The translations under genes and the position numbers were made by a program. Shown here one piece after another: positions 1 to 7,276 of a DNA stretch of 30,872 bases. How positions within the stretch are numbered: the stretch's first letter is position 1; the number at the start of each line of letters is the position of its first letter. A model generated the notes under the pieces. The model did not search any database and was not told the DNA's origin. It worked only from the letters and a program-made list of their open reading frames with translations. The stretch is from Oscillibacter sp. Lineage in GTDB: Bacteria > Bacillota > Clostridia > Oscillospirales > Oscillospiraceae. Location: positions 5,084-35,955 of the forward strand of contig DPGF01000037.1 of assembly GCA_003522105.1 (NCBI GenBank), in the 5' to 3' direction.

Positions 1-920
1 GAGATATCCAGCGCCTTGCCGGAAAGGCTCAGGTTCGGAACGCCGATAAGCAGCAGCACGCCGCCCACGAGCGCCAGAGCCACATAGAGGAAGTTGCCGA
101 TGTTGCCGATGATGGGGCCGAGCACGCTGGCATAGGCGTGGGCGCGGTAGCTGTCTTCAAAGAGGGCGTCGTTGATCTTGTCGAACTCCTCAATGGAGCG
201 CTGCTCGTGGCAGAAGACCTTGACGACCTTCTGGCCGGTCATCGTCTCCTGAATATAGCCCTCGGTTTTGGCGACGGCCTGCTGCTGGCGCAGGAAGAAC
301 TTGGCGCTGCCGCCGCCGACGCGCTTGGTGACAGAAATCATCAGAACGATGCCGAGGATCAGCACGAGCGTCAGCCAGAGGCTGAAGTAGAGCATGATGG
401 CAAATACTGCCAGCACGATCGCGCCCGACTGGAGAAAGGCGGGAATGGCCTCGGAGACAAGCTGGCGCAGCGTGTCGATATCGTTGGTGTAAAAGCTCAT
501 GATATCGCCGTGCTGATGCGTGTCAAAGTAGCGAATGGGAAGATCCTGCATGCCGCCGAACATCTCCTGACGGAGCTTATCAAGAAAGCCCTGTGTCATA
601 TAGGCCATGAGCTGCTTGTAGACGAGGATCGCAATGATCGAGAGCACATAGAGCGAAATGAGCAGCGACAGAATGGGGACGAGCTCTGCCTTGGCAGATG
701 CCCAGTCGCGCGAAACGTACCACTTCTGAATGATCTGAATAACGTTCTGCACGAAAAGGGACGGAATCGATGAAACGATCGCTGAGAACAGAATGCAGGC
801 GAATGTGACGGGGGCGAGCACGGGATAGTAGGAGAAAAGCTTTTTCACCGTGCGCTTCAGCATGGTAAGATTAGCGGCGCCGTCGTTGGGGCGGCCAGAC
901 GCTCTGGAATTATGCCTCAT
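1..920 (-). CDS. ABC exporter half-transporter, second subunit (partial, runs off left edge)
   Basis: Open frame from ATG at 920 to the window edge with no stop (about 306 residues). It begins MRHNSRASGRPNDG and continues into an ABC type-1 exporter membrane domain: several hydrophobic helices, an intracellular-loop segment with RYFDTHQHGDIMSFYTND, and the coupling region ending in EGYIQETMTGQKVVKVF. The nucleotide-binding domain would lie beyond position 1. GGAGG lies 8 bases before the ATG. The start overlaps the stop of the preceding half-transporter by 11 bases, so translation is probably coupled. The neighbour has a degenerate nucleotide-binding site, so this subunit would be expected to supply the catalytic site of a heterodimeric exporter (TM287/288 or BmrCD type); that part cannot be seen here. 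The substrate is unknown. MarR control suggests efflux of a small toxic compound. Confidence 0.9.
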   Translation of the reverse strand, partial: MRHNSRASGRPNDGAANLTMLKRTVKKLFSYYPVLAPVTFACILFSAIVSSIPSLFVQNVIQIIQKWYVSRDWASAKAELVPILSLLISLYVLSIIAILVYKQLMAYMTQGFLDKLRQEMFGGMQDLPIRYFDTHQHGDIMSFYTNDIDTLRQLVSEAIPAFLQSGAIVLAVFAIMLYFSLWLTLVLILGIVLMISVTKRVGGGSAKFFLRQQQAVAKTEGYIQETMTGQKVVKVFCHEQRSIEEFDKINDALFEDSYRAHAYASVLGPIIGNIGNFLYVALALVGGVLLLIGVPNLSLSGKALDI

Positions 921-2661
921 TGCTGTCACCTCCGTTCGTCTGGGATTCGTAGACCTCGCGGTAAATCGCGCTCGAGATAAGAAGCTGCTCGTGCGTGCCC
1001 ATGTCCGCGATGCGGCCGTTATTCATCACGAGAATGAGATCGGCGTCCTGCACGGACGCGACGCGCTGGGCAATGATGATCTTCGTCGTCTCGGGAATGT
1101 AGGTGCGGAAGCCCTCGCGGATCAGCGCGTCGGTGCGCGTGTCGACCGCACTGGTCGAGTCGTCGAGAATCAGAATTTTCGGCTTTTTGAGAAGCGCGCG
1201 GGCAATGCACAGGCGCTGCTTCTGGCCGCCGGAGACATTCGTACCGCCCTGCTCGATGTAGGTGTCGTACCCGTCGGGGAAGGAGCGGACGAACTCATCT
1301 GCCTGTGCAAGACGGCAGGCCTCGACCATTTCCTCGTCGCTTGCGTGCTCGTTGCCCCAGCGAAGGTTATCCTTGATCGTGCCGGAGAAGAGAACGTTCT
1401 TTTGCAGCACCACGCTGACCGCGCCGCGCAGCGCGTCAAGGTCGTAATTGCGAACATCCACGCCGCCGACCTTCACGCTGCCTTCGGTTGCGTCATAAAG
1501 GCGGGGAATGAGCTGTACGAGCGTTGATTTGCTCGAGCCCGTGCCGCCGAGAATGCCGACGGTCATGCCCGAGGCGATGTGCAGATTGATGCCCTGCAAG
1601 GCAAATTTCTTTGCCTGTGCGGAATACTTGAAGCTGACGTTTTCAAAGTCGATTGAACCGTCCTTCACGTCTGTGGCGGGGGAGGAAGGGGCGGCGAAGG
1701 CAGGCTCTTCCTCAAGCACCTCGCAGATGCGGAGGAAGGATTCGTAGGACATCGTGAGCATCACATAGATCATCGAGATCATCATCAGCGACATCAGAAT
1801 CTGCATGCCGTAGGTCAGCATGGCGGAGAGCTGACCGACGTCGATGGTCGTGCCGCCGCCCGTGATAATGAGATTCGAACCGATAAAGAGCACAAAGACC
1901 ATGTTGAAGTAGACGCAGAACTGCATCAGCGGACCGTTGAGCGCGACCACACGCTCGGCGAAGGTGAAGTCCTTGGCAATGTCGTGCGAGGCAGCGGCGA
2001 ACTTCTCCTTTTCATACTGTTCACGGGCAAAGCCTTTGACCACGCGCATCGCGCGGACGTTTTCCTCCACGGATTCGTTGAGACGGTCGTACTTGCGGAA
2101 CACCGCGCGGAAGGCGGGCATGGCCTTGCGTGCGATGAGAAGAAGGCCGATCACCAGCACGGGAATGATGATAAGAAAGGTCGTTGCGAGCGCACCGCCC
2201 ATGATATAGGCCATGATGACGGCAAAGAGGAACATCAGCGGGGCGCGCACGGCGATGCGGATGCACATCATGAACGCCATCTGCACGTTGCTCACGTCGG
2301 TGGTCATGCGCGTGACGAGCGAAGCGGAGGAAAACTTGTCGATATTTTCAAAGGCGAAGCCCTGCACGCGGGTGAAGACGTCGTGACGGACGTTTTTGGC
2401 AAACCCGGCGCTCGCGCGCGAGCCGAACAGGCCGCCGAGCGCACCGCAGCCAAGCGACACAAGGGACATCAGAATGAGCACAAGACCCACGCGGACAACG
2501 CCGCCGAGCGCTGCGCCGTTTTTGATCTCATTGACGAGATTGGCTGTGAAAAACGGGATCAGCACCTCAATCGCGACCTCGCCGACCATGCACAGAAGCG
2601 TCAGGACGGTAGGCTTTTTGTATTCGCGGATACAGCCCATGAAGCGGCGGATCATTTTCAT
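910..2661 (-). CDS. ABC exporter half-transporter, degenerate-site subunit
   Basis: A 583-residue fused membrane and ATPase half-transporter. An N-terminal type-1 exporter membrane domain (about residues 1-320) precedes a nucleotide-binding domain. Walker A reads GGTGSSKST (Lys about 378) and the signature is VSGGQ. Walker B reads ILILDDSTSAVD, with Asp where the catalytic Glu normally sits, and the switch motif reads IIAQR, with Gln for His. These two changes are known for the degenerate-site partner of heterodimeric exporters such as TM287. The start chosen is the ATG at 2661, which overlaps the MarR stop as ATGA and lies 9 bases after AGGAGG; in-frame ATGs at 2667 and 2697 are less well placed. 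It is co-transcribed with the MarR gene and the downstream half-transporter. The substrate cannot be read from the sequence. Confidence 0.93.
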   Translation of the reverse strand: MKMIRRFMGCIREYKKPTVLTLLCMVGEVAIEVLIPFFTANLVNEIKNGAALGGVVRVGLVLILMSLVSLGCGALGGLFGSRASAGFAKNVRHDVFTRVQGFAFENIDKFSSASLVTRMTTDVSNVQMAFMMCIRIAVRAPLMFLFAVIMAYIMGGALATTFLIIIPVLVIGLLLIARKAMPAFRAVFRKYDRLNESVEENVRAMRVVKGFAREQYEKEKFAAASHDIAKDFTFAERVVALNGPLMQFCVYFNMVFVLFIGSNLIITGGGTTIDVGQLSAMLTYGMQILMSLMMISMIYVMLTMSYESFLRICEVLEEEPAFAAPSSPATDVKDGSIDFENVSFKYSAQAKKFALQGINLHIASGMTVGILGGTGSSKSTLVQLIPRLYDATEGSVKVGGVDVRNYDLDALRGAVSVVLQKNVLFSGTIKDNLRWGNEHASDEEMVEACRLAQADEFVRSFPDGYDTYIEQGGTNVSGGQKQRLCIARALLKKPKILILDDSTSAVDTRTDALIREGFRTYIPETTKIIIAQRVASVQDADLILVMNNGRIADMGTHEQLLISSAIYREVYESQTNGGDSNEA

Positions 2662-3164
2662 TGGCATTTGCCTCCTCTCTTGCGCGGCGGGGGACATTCG
2701 GGCATTTTCCCTTGCGCGATCATGCGCTTGCGCTGCTCGTCAAACGTATCGTGAATGGTGCGCAGCGCCTCACAGAACGGATCAAGTTCCTCCTTATCGA
2801 GCTGCTCGAAGAATTCGCGGTACTCCGCCGCGTCCTTTTCAAAGAAGGCGGCGATGTATTCGTCCGCCTTCGCCGTGGCGCGCAGACGGATAACCCGGCG
2901 GTCGTCCGGGTCGCTCAGCCGCTCGGCAAAGCCGCCGTCTACAAGCCGGTCAACGAGCTTGCTCATCTGCTGCTTGGGCATGCGGGCGAAGTTTGCAAGC
3001 TCTGTCATCGTCATCGTGTGGCCGCTGCGGCGCATCGATTGAATGCAGTAGTACATATCGAGGCTCACGCCGTCGTTGAGCATGCGCTTGAACGGGCGGG
3101 CGAACCAGTAGTGCCATGCGGGGATCGTGTCGAGCAGCAGCTCCTGGATTTCATTGGTCTGCAT
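2658..3164 (-). CDS. MarR-family transcriptional regulator
   Basis: A 168-residue winged-helix regulator. The central part (LANFARMPKQQMSKLVDRLV, then GGFAERLSDPDDRRVIRLR) is the typical MarR recognition helix and beta-wing with the DxRxxxL signature. The ATG at 3164 follows AAAGGAG by about 8 bases; the longer frame up to 3221 would run through a palindromic control region and is unlikely to be translated. It is the first gene of a three-gene unit with an ABC exporter pair. MarR proteins in this arrangement usually repress their own operon until a ligand binds; that role is inferred here. An inverted repeat directly upstream (3195-3220) is a good candidate operator. Confidence 0.93.
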   Translation of the reverse strand: MQTNEIQELLLDTIPAWHYWFARPFKRMLNDGVSLDMYYCIQSMRRSGHTMTMTELANFARMPKQQMSKLVDRLVDGGFAERLSDPDDRRVIRLRATAKADEYIAAFFEKDAAEYREFFEQLDKEELDPFCEALRTIHDTFDEQRKRMIAQGKMPECPPPRKRGGKCQ

Positions 3165-3194
3165 GGTTGCTTTCTCCTTTCGTGGAAATATTTT

Positions 3195-3239
3195 TGATAG
3201 TAAACAGTTATTGACTATCATTGATTGTTAATAGTGATA
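3195..3239. promoter_or_regulatory. Candidate MarR operator: two overlapping inverted repeats
   Basis: TGATAGT at 3195-3201 and ACTATCA at 3214-3220 form a perfect 7-base inverted repeat with a 12-base spacer. A second, weaker repeat (TATCA at 3216-3220, TGATA at 3235-3239) overlaps it. They lie 31-75 bases before the MarR start in an AT-rich patch that stands out from its GC-rich surroundings. The position fits autoregulation. I could not fix an unambiguous -35/-10 pair here. Confidence 0.5.
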
Positions 3240-3293
3240 AGAGTACAACAATTAAAAATGAATTGCAAGAGAAAAGTTGCACGGAAATTGTAA

Positions 3294-3323
3294 AAAAAGC
3301 GGTGGCTTTAACCACCGCTTTTT
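3294..3323 (-). terminator. Intrinsic terminator of the GTPase-nuclease gene
   Basis: GCGGTGG (3299-3305) pairs with CCACCGC (3312-3318) around a 6-base loop, flanked by five A and five T. It ends transcription of the minus-strand gene that stops at 3332 and separates it from the downstream MarR-ABC operon. The symmetry would let it work in both directions. Confidence 0.85.
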
Positions 3324-3331
3324 GTCAAAGT

Positions 3332-5956
3332 TTATTGCTTGATCGTTGCGTTGTTTCTCACTGTTCGCTCGCTTCTCGGGCGGTTTACAAGGCTTTGCAG
3401 TACGGCGCTGATCTGTCCCTCAGCGGCCTCGACCTCGGCATGAAACGCGCGGGCGGAGACGCGCAGCGCCCCGTGGCCGAGGATGATGACCTGCTCGGGG
3501 CCGTCCGATGTTGCCACGCGCACGCGCCGCTCGCGGCGCAGCTCGTAGGTCGCACGTTCGATGTAGGTGTCGGCGGTCTCTGCTTCCTTGGTGTAAACGA
3601 CTTTGATGCCGTGTACCGTCTGCACGCTGCCGGGATTGCCCTTGACCTTGTAGGCATCGAACACCACGATGACGCGGCATTTGCGAAAGCCCTGATAGTT
3701 TGCAAGAATGTCGATGAGCGCACCGCGCGCAGCGGCAATGTCCTGCGCGGCGAGGCGCTGCAGCTCGTCCCAGGCAAAAATAATGTTGTAGCCGTCAACG
3801 AGCAGATATTCCGTGTCCTCGGAGTGGATCGTCACGTCGTAGTGGTCGGCAAGCGAGGTGCGCGCGGGCTTTTTCGCAGGCTCGAACGCGCGGCGCTCTA
3901 CCTTGCCGTAGGTGCGCTCGAAGATCTCCTGCAACTCCTTGTCCGCTGCATACGCGCTGCCTGCGCCAACGCCGCGGCGCGGCGGGGGAGCGGATTTCTC
4001 CTCGGTTTCCTCTTTGTCAAAGTGAATGCCGCTGTCGCAGTGGACATGCGCGGGAACTTCATTCCACGGGACCGTGATGCTGCCGCCGTGGTCGCAGAAG
4101 ACGGAGGACGCGGGATTATCCGTGTCGCGCTCGGCGTCGTAGCCAAGGGACGCGACGATCTCGTCCTGATTTTGGCAGGCCTCATACCCGCGCACGGCGC
4201 AGGAGAGCTGTCCGCGGCCGCGGGTATAGGCCGCAACGTCGGTGAAATAGTCGCGCAGCGTGCGCACCGGCGCATAACCCGTGAGTACGGTGTTTTCCCC
4301 CACGCTTTGCGGGGGATCGACCGTTCCGCCCATGTTCTGGAGGTCGGTCATCGCGCGGCCGACACACTCGGCGGGAACTTCAAGGCGGAAGTCATAGTAA
4401 GGTTCAAGAAGCAGGCTTTCCGCCTGCATGAGCCCCTGCCGCACGGCGCGATAGGTTGCCTGACGAAAATCGCCGCCCTCGGTGTGCTTTAAGTGCGCCC
4501 GGCCTGCGACGAGCGTGAAGCGCACATCTGTCAGCGCCGAGCCGGTCAGCACGCCAGCGTGCTCTCGCTCCAAAAGATGCGTAAAGATGAGCCTCTGCCA
4601 GTTGAGATCGAGCGCATCTGTTGCAAGGTTTGACGCAAGCTGGATACCCGTCCCGCGCGGAAGCGGCTCGATAAGAAGCTGCACCTCTGCATAGTGGCGC
4701 AGAGGCTCGAAGTGTCCCATGCCGAGCACCGGAGATGCGATGGTCTCGCGGTAAACGATGCTGCCCTCGCCAGAGGTCACGGCGAGGCCGAAGCGGTCGA
4801 GAATACGGCGGCGCAGGATCTCAAGCTGGATCTTGCCCATGAGCTGTACGTGGATCTGGCCGTAGCGCTCGTCCCAGACGATGCGCAGCATTGGGTCCTC
4901 TTCCTCCAGTTCTCGCAGTTTCGTGAGCGCGCTGTGCGCGTCTGCGCCGTCCGGCAGGACAAGCTGATAGGTCAAAACCGGCTGCAAAAGCGGCGCGGAC
5001 GCCTCAGCCTCTGTGCCGAGACCGAGTCCGACATAGCTGTGGCTGAGACCCGTGACAGCGACGACACTGCCAGCGCCCGCTTTCTCGAGCGTGCGGAACT
5101 TGATGCCCGAATAGAGGCGCAGCTGATCGGCTTTCTCCTGATAGTCCTGATTCTGCGCGCGATACGAAAGCGGTGCTTTCACGCGCAGCGCTCCGCCTGT
5201 GACCTTGAGCCACGTGAGCCTTCCGCCCTGCGCGTCGCGCGAGATCTTAAAGACCTTCGCGCCAAATTCGCTGGGATATTCCGGCGCGACCGTGAAACGC
5301 GCAAGCGCGGAGAGAAAATCCTCCACACCGTCCATCTTGAGCGCCGAGCCGAAAAAGCAGGGGAAAACCTTGCGGCTTTTGATCATTTCGGAGATCAGGG
5401 AATCGTCGATCGAGCCGCGCTCCAAAAGCGATTCAAGCGCCGCTTCATCACACAGGGCAAGCGCTTCGTCACGCTCCTGCGGCGGCGCGGAAAAATCGAC
5501 GCATTCCGCGCTCAGCGTTTGCGTGAGCCGTTCCATCAGGGCGCTTTTGTCTGTTCCCGCAAGATCCATCTTGTTGATGAAGAGAAACGTCGGCACCTCG
5601 TAGCGCGCCAGCAGGCGCCAGAGGGTGCGCGTATGGCTCTGCACGCCGTCGCTGCCGCTGATGACGAGCACCGCGTAGTCAAGCACCGACAGCGTGCGCT
5701 CCATCTCGGCGGAAAAGTCAACGTGTCCCGGTGTATCGAGCAGCGTGAACTCGCGCTCGCCCACGGTGAGCATGGCCTGCTTTGCAAAGATCGTGATGCC
5801 GCGCTCGCGCTCAAGCGCATCGGTATCGAGAAAAGCGTCGCCATGGTCCACGCGCCCGAGCTTCCGCAGCGCGCCGGAAGCATATAAAAGCCCCTCAGAG
5901 AGGGTCGTTTTTCCGGAGTCGACGTGGGCAAGGATGCCGATGCAAATATGTTTCAT
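3332..5956 (-). CDS. Tet(M)-like translational GTPase fused to a Rae1/YacP-like NYN nuclease domain
   Basis: An 874-residue protein. Residues 1 to about 640 are an EF-G/Tet(M)-type GTPase: G1 AHVDSGKT (10-17), G2 RGITI (52-56), G3 DTPGH (74-78) and G4 NKMD (128-131), followed by EF-G-like domains II to V. After a linker rich in Pro, Ala and charged residues, about 717-860 is a NYN domain closely resembling Bacillus YacP/Rae1, with VDGYN (Asp721), VVFDAY (Asp767), ETAD (Asp796) and TSD (Asp818), the set of acidic residues expected of the fold. Rae1 is known to cut mRNA inside the ribosomal A site, and Tet(M) works at the same place, so a ribosome-targeted mRNA cleavage or rescue factor is a reasonable inference. 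The domain IV tip (HLKHTEGGDF, 488-497) lacks the Tyr-Ser-Pro-Val element I recall for Tet(M), so I do not call it a tetracycline-resistance gene. The ATG at 5956 is chosen because the longer frame would start inside the promoter. Confidence 0.9.
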   Translation of the reverse strand: MKHICIGILAHVDSGKTTLSEGLLYASGALRKLGRVDHGDAFLDTDALERERGITIFAKQAMLTVGEREFTLLDTPGHVDFSAEMERTLSVLDYAVLVISGSDGVQSHTRTLWRLLARYEVPTFLFINKMDLAGTDKSALMERLTQTLSAECVDFSAPPQERDEALALCDEAALESLLERGSIDDSLISEMIKSRKVFPCFFGSALKMDGVEDFLSALARFTVAPEYPSEFGAKVFKISRDAQGGRLTWLKVTGGALRVKAPLSYRAQNQDYQEKADQLRLYSGIKFRTLEKAGAGSVVAVTGLSHSYVGLGLGTEAEASAPLLQPVLTYQLVLPDGADAHSALTKLRELEEEDPMLRIVWDERYGQIHVQLMGKIQLEILRRRILDRFGLAVTSGEGSIVYRETIASPVLGMGHFEPLRHYAEVQLLIEPLPRGTGIQLASNLATDALDLNWQRLIFTHLLEREHAGVLTGSALTDVRFTLVAGRAHLKHTEGGDFRQATYRAVRQGLMQAESLLLEPYYDFRLEVPAECVGRAMTDLQNMGGTVDPPQSVGENTVLTGYAPVRTLRDYFTDVAAYTRGRGQLSCAVRGYEACQNQDEIVASLGYDAERDTDNPASSVFCDHGGSITVPWNEVPAHVHCDSGIHFDKEETEEKSAPPPRRGVGAGSAYAADKELQEIFERTYGKVERRAFEPAKKPARTSLADHYDVTIHSEDTEYLLVDGYNIIFAWDELQRLAAQDIAAARGALIDILANYQGFRKCRVIVVFDAYKVKGNPGSVQTVHGIKVVYTKEAETADTYIERATYELRRERRVRVATSDGPEQVIILGHGALRVSARAFHAEVEAAEGQISAVLQSLVNRPRSERTVRNNATIKQ

Positions 5957-5993
5957 AGTAAAAGCTGCCTTTTTATATGTTCGTATTGCACCT

Positions 5994-6022
5994 ATTATGG
6001 CAGATTTGTCCCGAGGGTTCAA
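5994..6022 (-). promoter_or_regulatory. Sigma-A-type promoter of the GTPase-nuclease gene
   Basis: On the minus strand TTGAAC (6022-6017), 17 bases, then CATAAT (5999-5994). Transcription would begin near 5987, about 30 bases before the ATG at 5956. There is no room for the long attenuator leader found before classical tet(M). Confidence 0.65.
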
Positions 6023-6096
6023 CGATGTTTTTTCCTTTTTTTGTGTACGAACAAGTCAAAACGGGGAAACGTTAGAAAAGAGCATTGCAAGAATAC

Positions 6097-6146
6097 AAAA
6101 AGCAGCACCGTTTTCGGCTGTTAACAGCCAAAAACGGTGCTGCTTT
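6097..6146 (-). terminator. Terminator of the lipoprotein/DUF3137 operon
   Basis: A long hairpin. AAAGCAGCACCGTTTT (6099-6114) pairs with its complement at 6131-6146, with one mismatch before an inner palindrome GGCTGTTAACAGCC (6116-6129). On the minus strand it ends in a run of T, 26 bases past the last operon gene. Confidence 0.85.
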
Positions 6147-6171
6147 GATGCGTGGCGTGAGCGGCGGAAGA

Positions 6172-6372
6172 TCACAATGCCGGCGGCTGATTCTGCACTG
6201 CATCGACAAAGAGAAGAGTCAGCCCGATATAAACGATGCAGGCCAGCGCCAACAGCACGCAGAAGAGCGTACAGAGAATGTATGCGGTTTTGTTGCCGCG
6301 CAGATAGCTGCGGCACAGAGCAAGGCCGGCACCGGTCAGAATCAGCAGCACCACAGCGAGCCAAAGAGGCAT
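6172..6372 (-). CDS. Small two-helix membrane protein
   Basis: A 66-residue protein starting MPLWLAVVLLILTG. Two strongly hydrophobic stretches (about residues 3-20 and 31-57) are separated by a short basic loop (RSYLRGNK), with a polar tail. GGGAGG sits 8 bases before the ATG at 6372; an upstream in-frame GTG at 6381 abuts the ribosome binding site and is unlikely. It is the last gene of a tightly spaced operon, 15 bases after the DUF3137 gene and just before the terminator. I recognise no family. It may be a membrane partner of the DUF3137 proteins, but that is only inferred from position. Confidence 0.75.
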   Translation of the reverse strand: MPLWLAVVLLILTGAGLALCRSYLRGNKTAYILCTLFCVLLALACIVYIGLTLLFVDAVQNQPPAL

Positions 6373-6387
6373 ATTGCTCACCCTCCC

Positions 6388-7266
6388 TTACACGCCGCGG
6401 AATGCGTCGATCATATCCGTAAACCACTTCAGCTCACGGGTGAAGCGCGCCCGCAGCCGCGCGGGATCTTCGCGCCCCTTGCCGCTATCAAAAAAGCCAT
6501 GCCCGCTGTGAACGGCAAGATAGAGCTTCCCGTCCGGATTGAGATTTACGGCGAATTTTCCAAAGGAGGCGTCCGCCAGCGTCAGGACGCGTTCGATCCG
6601 TTTGGGGGTCAGAATACGAAGGGCAGCCGCTTCATTGCCGCTTGTCAGGTTGAAGCGCTTGTCAAAGTCGTCATTTCCTGTTTTGATGGTTTTGACGCGA
6701 AGCAGCTTGCCCAGTGTATCCCTCGGCCAGATGGTCAGCCATGTTGGGAACTCCCGGTCAAGTTCGCAGAGCACCCACTGCCCGGCGTAGACCTCGTGCT
6801 CGCTTTTCTCCCACTGACCGCTTTCCTCGCGCTGGAATTCGTCCACCTCCGTCAGCCTGACGGTGCAAAGCTCCGTGGTCAGGCTTTGATAGGTCCCCCG
6901 GACATACCCGCTGCCGCTGCAATAGCTGTGGCTTGGCAGGGGAATGTTGGTATCGTCTGCGTTCAAAAGGGGAGAGGCGGGGTTCATCTGTACGTTTTCA
7001 AAGCAAGCACCTATGATCTCAGGCGCAATGGCATTGAAGGCCCGCCCGTCCGCGTGCGCCTTGGATTTCCCCTGCACCGCCTGCCCCAGCGCGAGCACCA
7101 CGCCGCCCAGCAGGGTGAGCACGATGTTGCCGCCCAGAAGGATACCCGCGATGGCAACCGCGCCGCCCAGCAGCGAGAGAAGTTTGCCGCCGAGCTTGCC
7201 GCCCTTGCTTTTGCACAGCTCCTGCGCCAGCTGTTCATCTGTCATGGTTATGTTCTTTTCTTCCAT
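6388..7266 (-). CDS. DUF3137-family membrane protein
   Basis: A 292-residue protein. A short N-terminal region (MTDEQLAQEL) is followed by a Gly-rich hydrophobic hairpin (about residues 28-63), then a soluble domain. The DUF3137-like part includes FDKRFNLTSGNEAAALRILTP, a variant of the family's phrase in which the domain is said to reach a 'LTP' turn, followed by a conserved strand with DGKLYLAV. The family is widespread and functionally unknown, often annotated as membrane-linked. The ATG follows AAGGAG by 7 bases and lies 10 bases after the stop of a broken paralogue. The intact gene shows where the paralogue is frameshifted: both share MTD(E/A)(Q/E)L at the start and the LTP/DG(K/D)L region near the end. 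Confidence 0.8.
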   Translation of the reverse strand: MEEKNITMTDEQLAQELCKSKGGKLGGKLLSLLGGAVAIAGILLGGNIVLTLLGGVVLALGQAVQGKSKAHADGRAFNAIAPEIIGACFENVQMNPASPLLNADDTNIPLPSHSYCSGSGYVRGTYQSLTTELCTVRLTEVDEFQREESGQWEKSEHEVYAGQWVLCELDREFPTWLTIWPRDTLGKLLRVKTIKTGNDDFDKRFNLTSGNEAAALRILTPKRIERVLTLADASFGKFAVNLNPDGKLYLAVHSGHGFFDSGKGREDPARLRARFTRELKWFTDMIDAFRGV

Positions 7267-7276
7267 ATGCTTCTCC

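Noticed and set aside
2661..2697. Start of the exporter subunit at 2697
   Set aside because: It would overlap the MarR gene by 40 bases without a ribosome binding site; the ATGA overlap at 2661 has AGGAGG well placed.
3332..5956. Annotation as a tetracycline-resistance gene
   Set aside because: The GTPase part is Tet(M)-like, but the domain IV tip differs, a nuclease domain is fused, and the leader is too short for tet-type attenuation.
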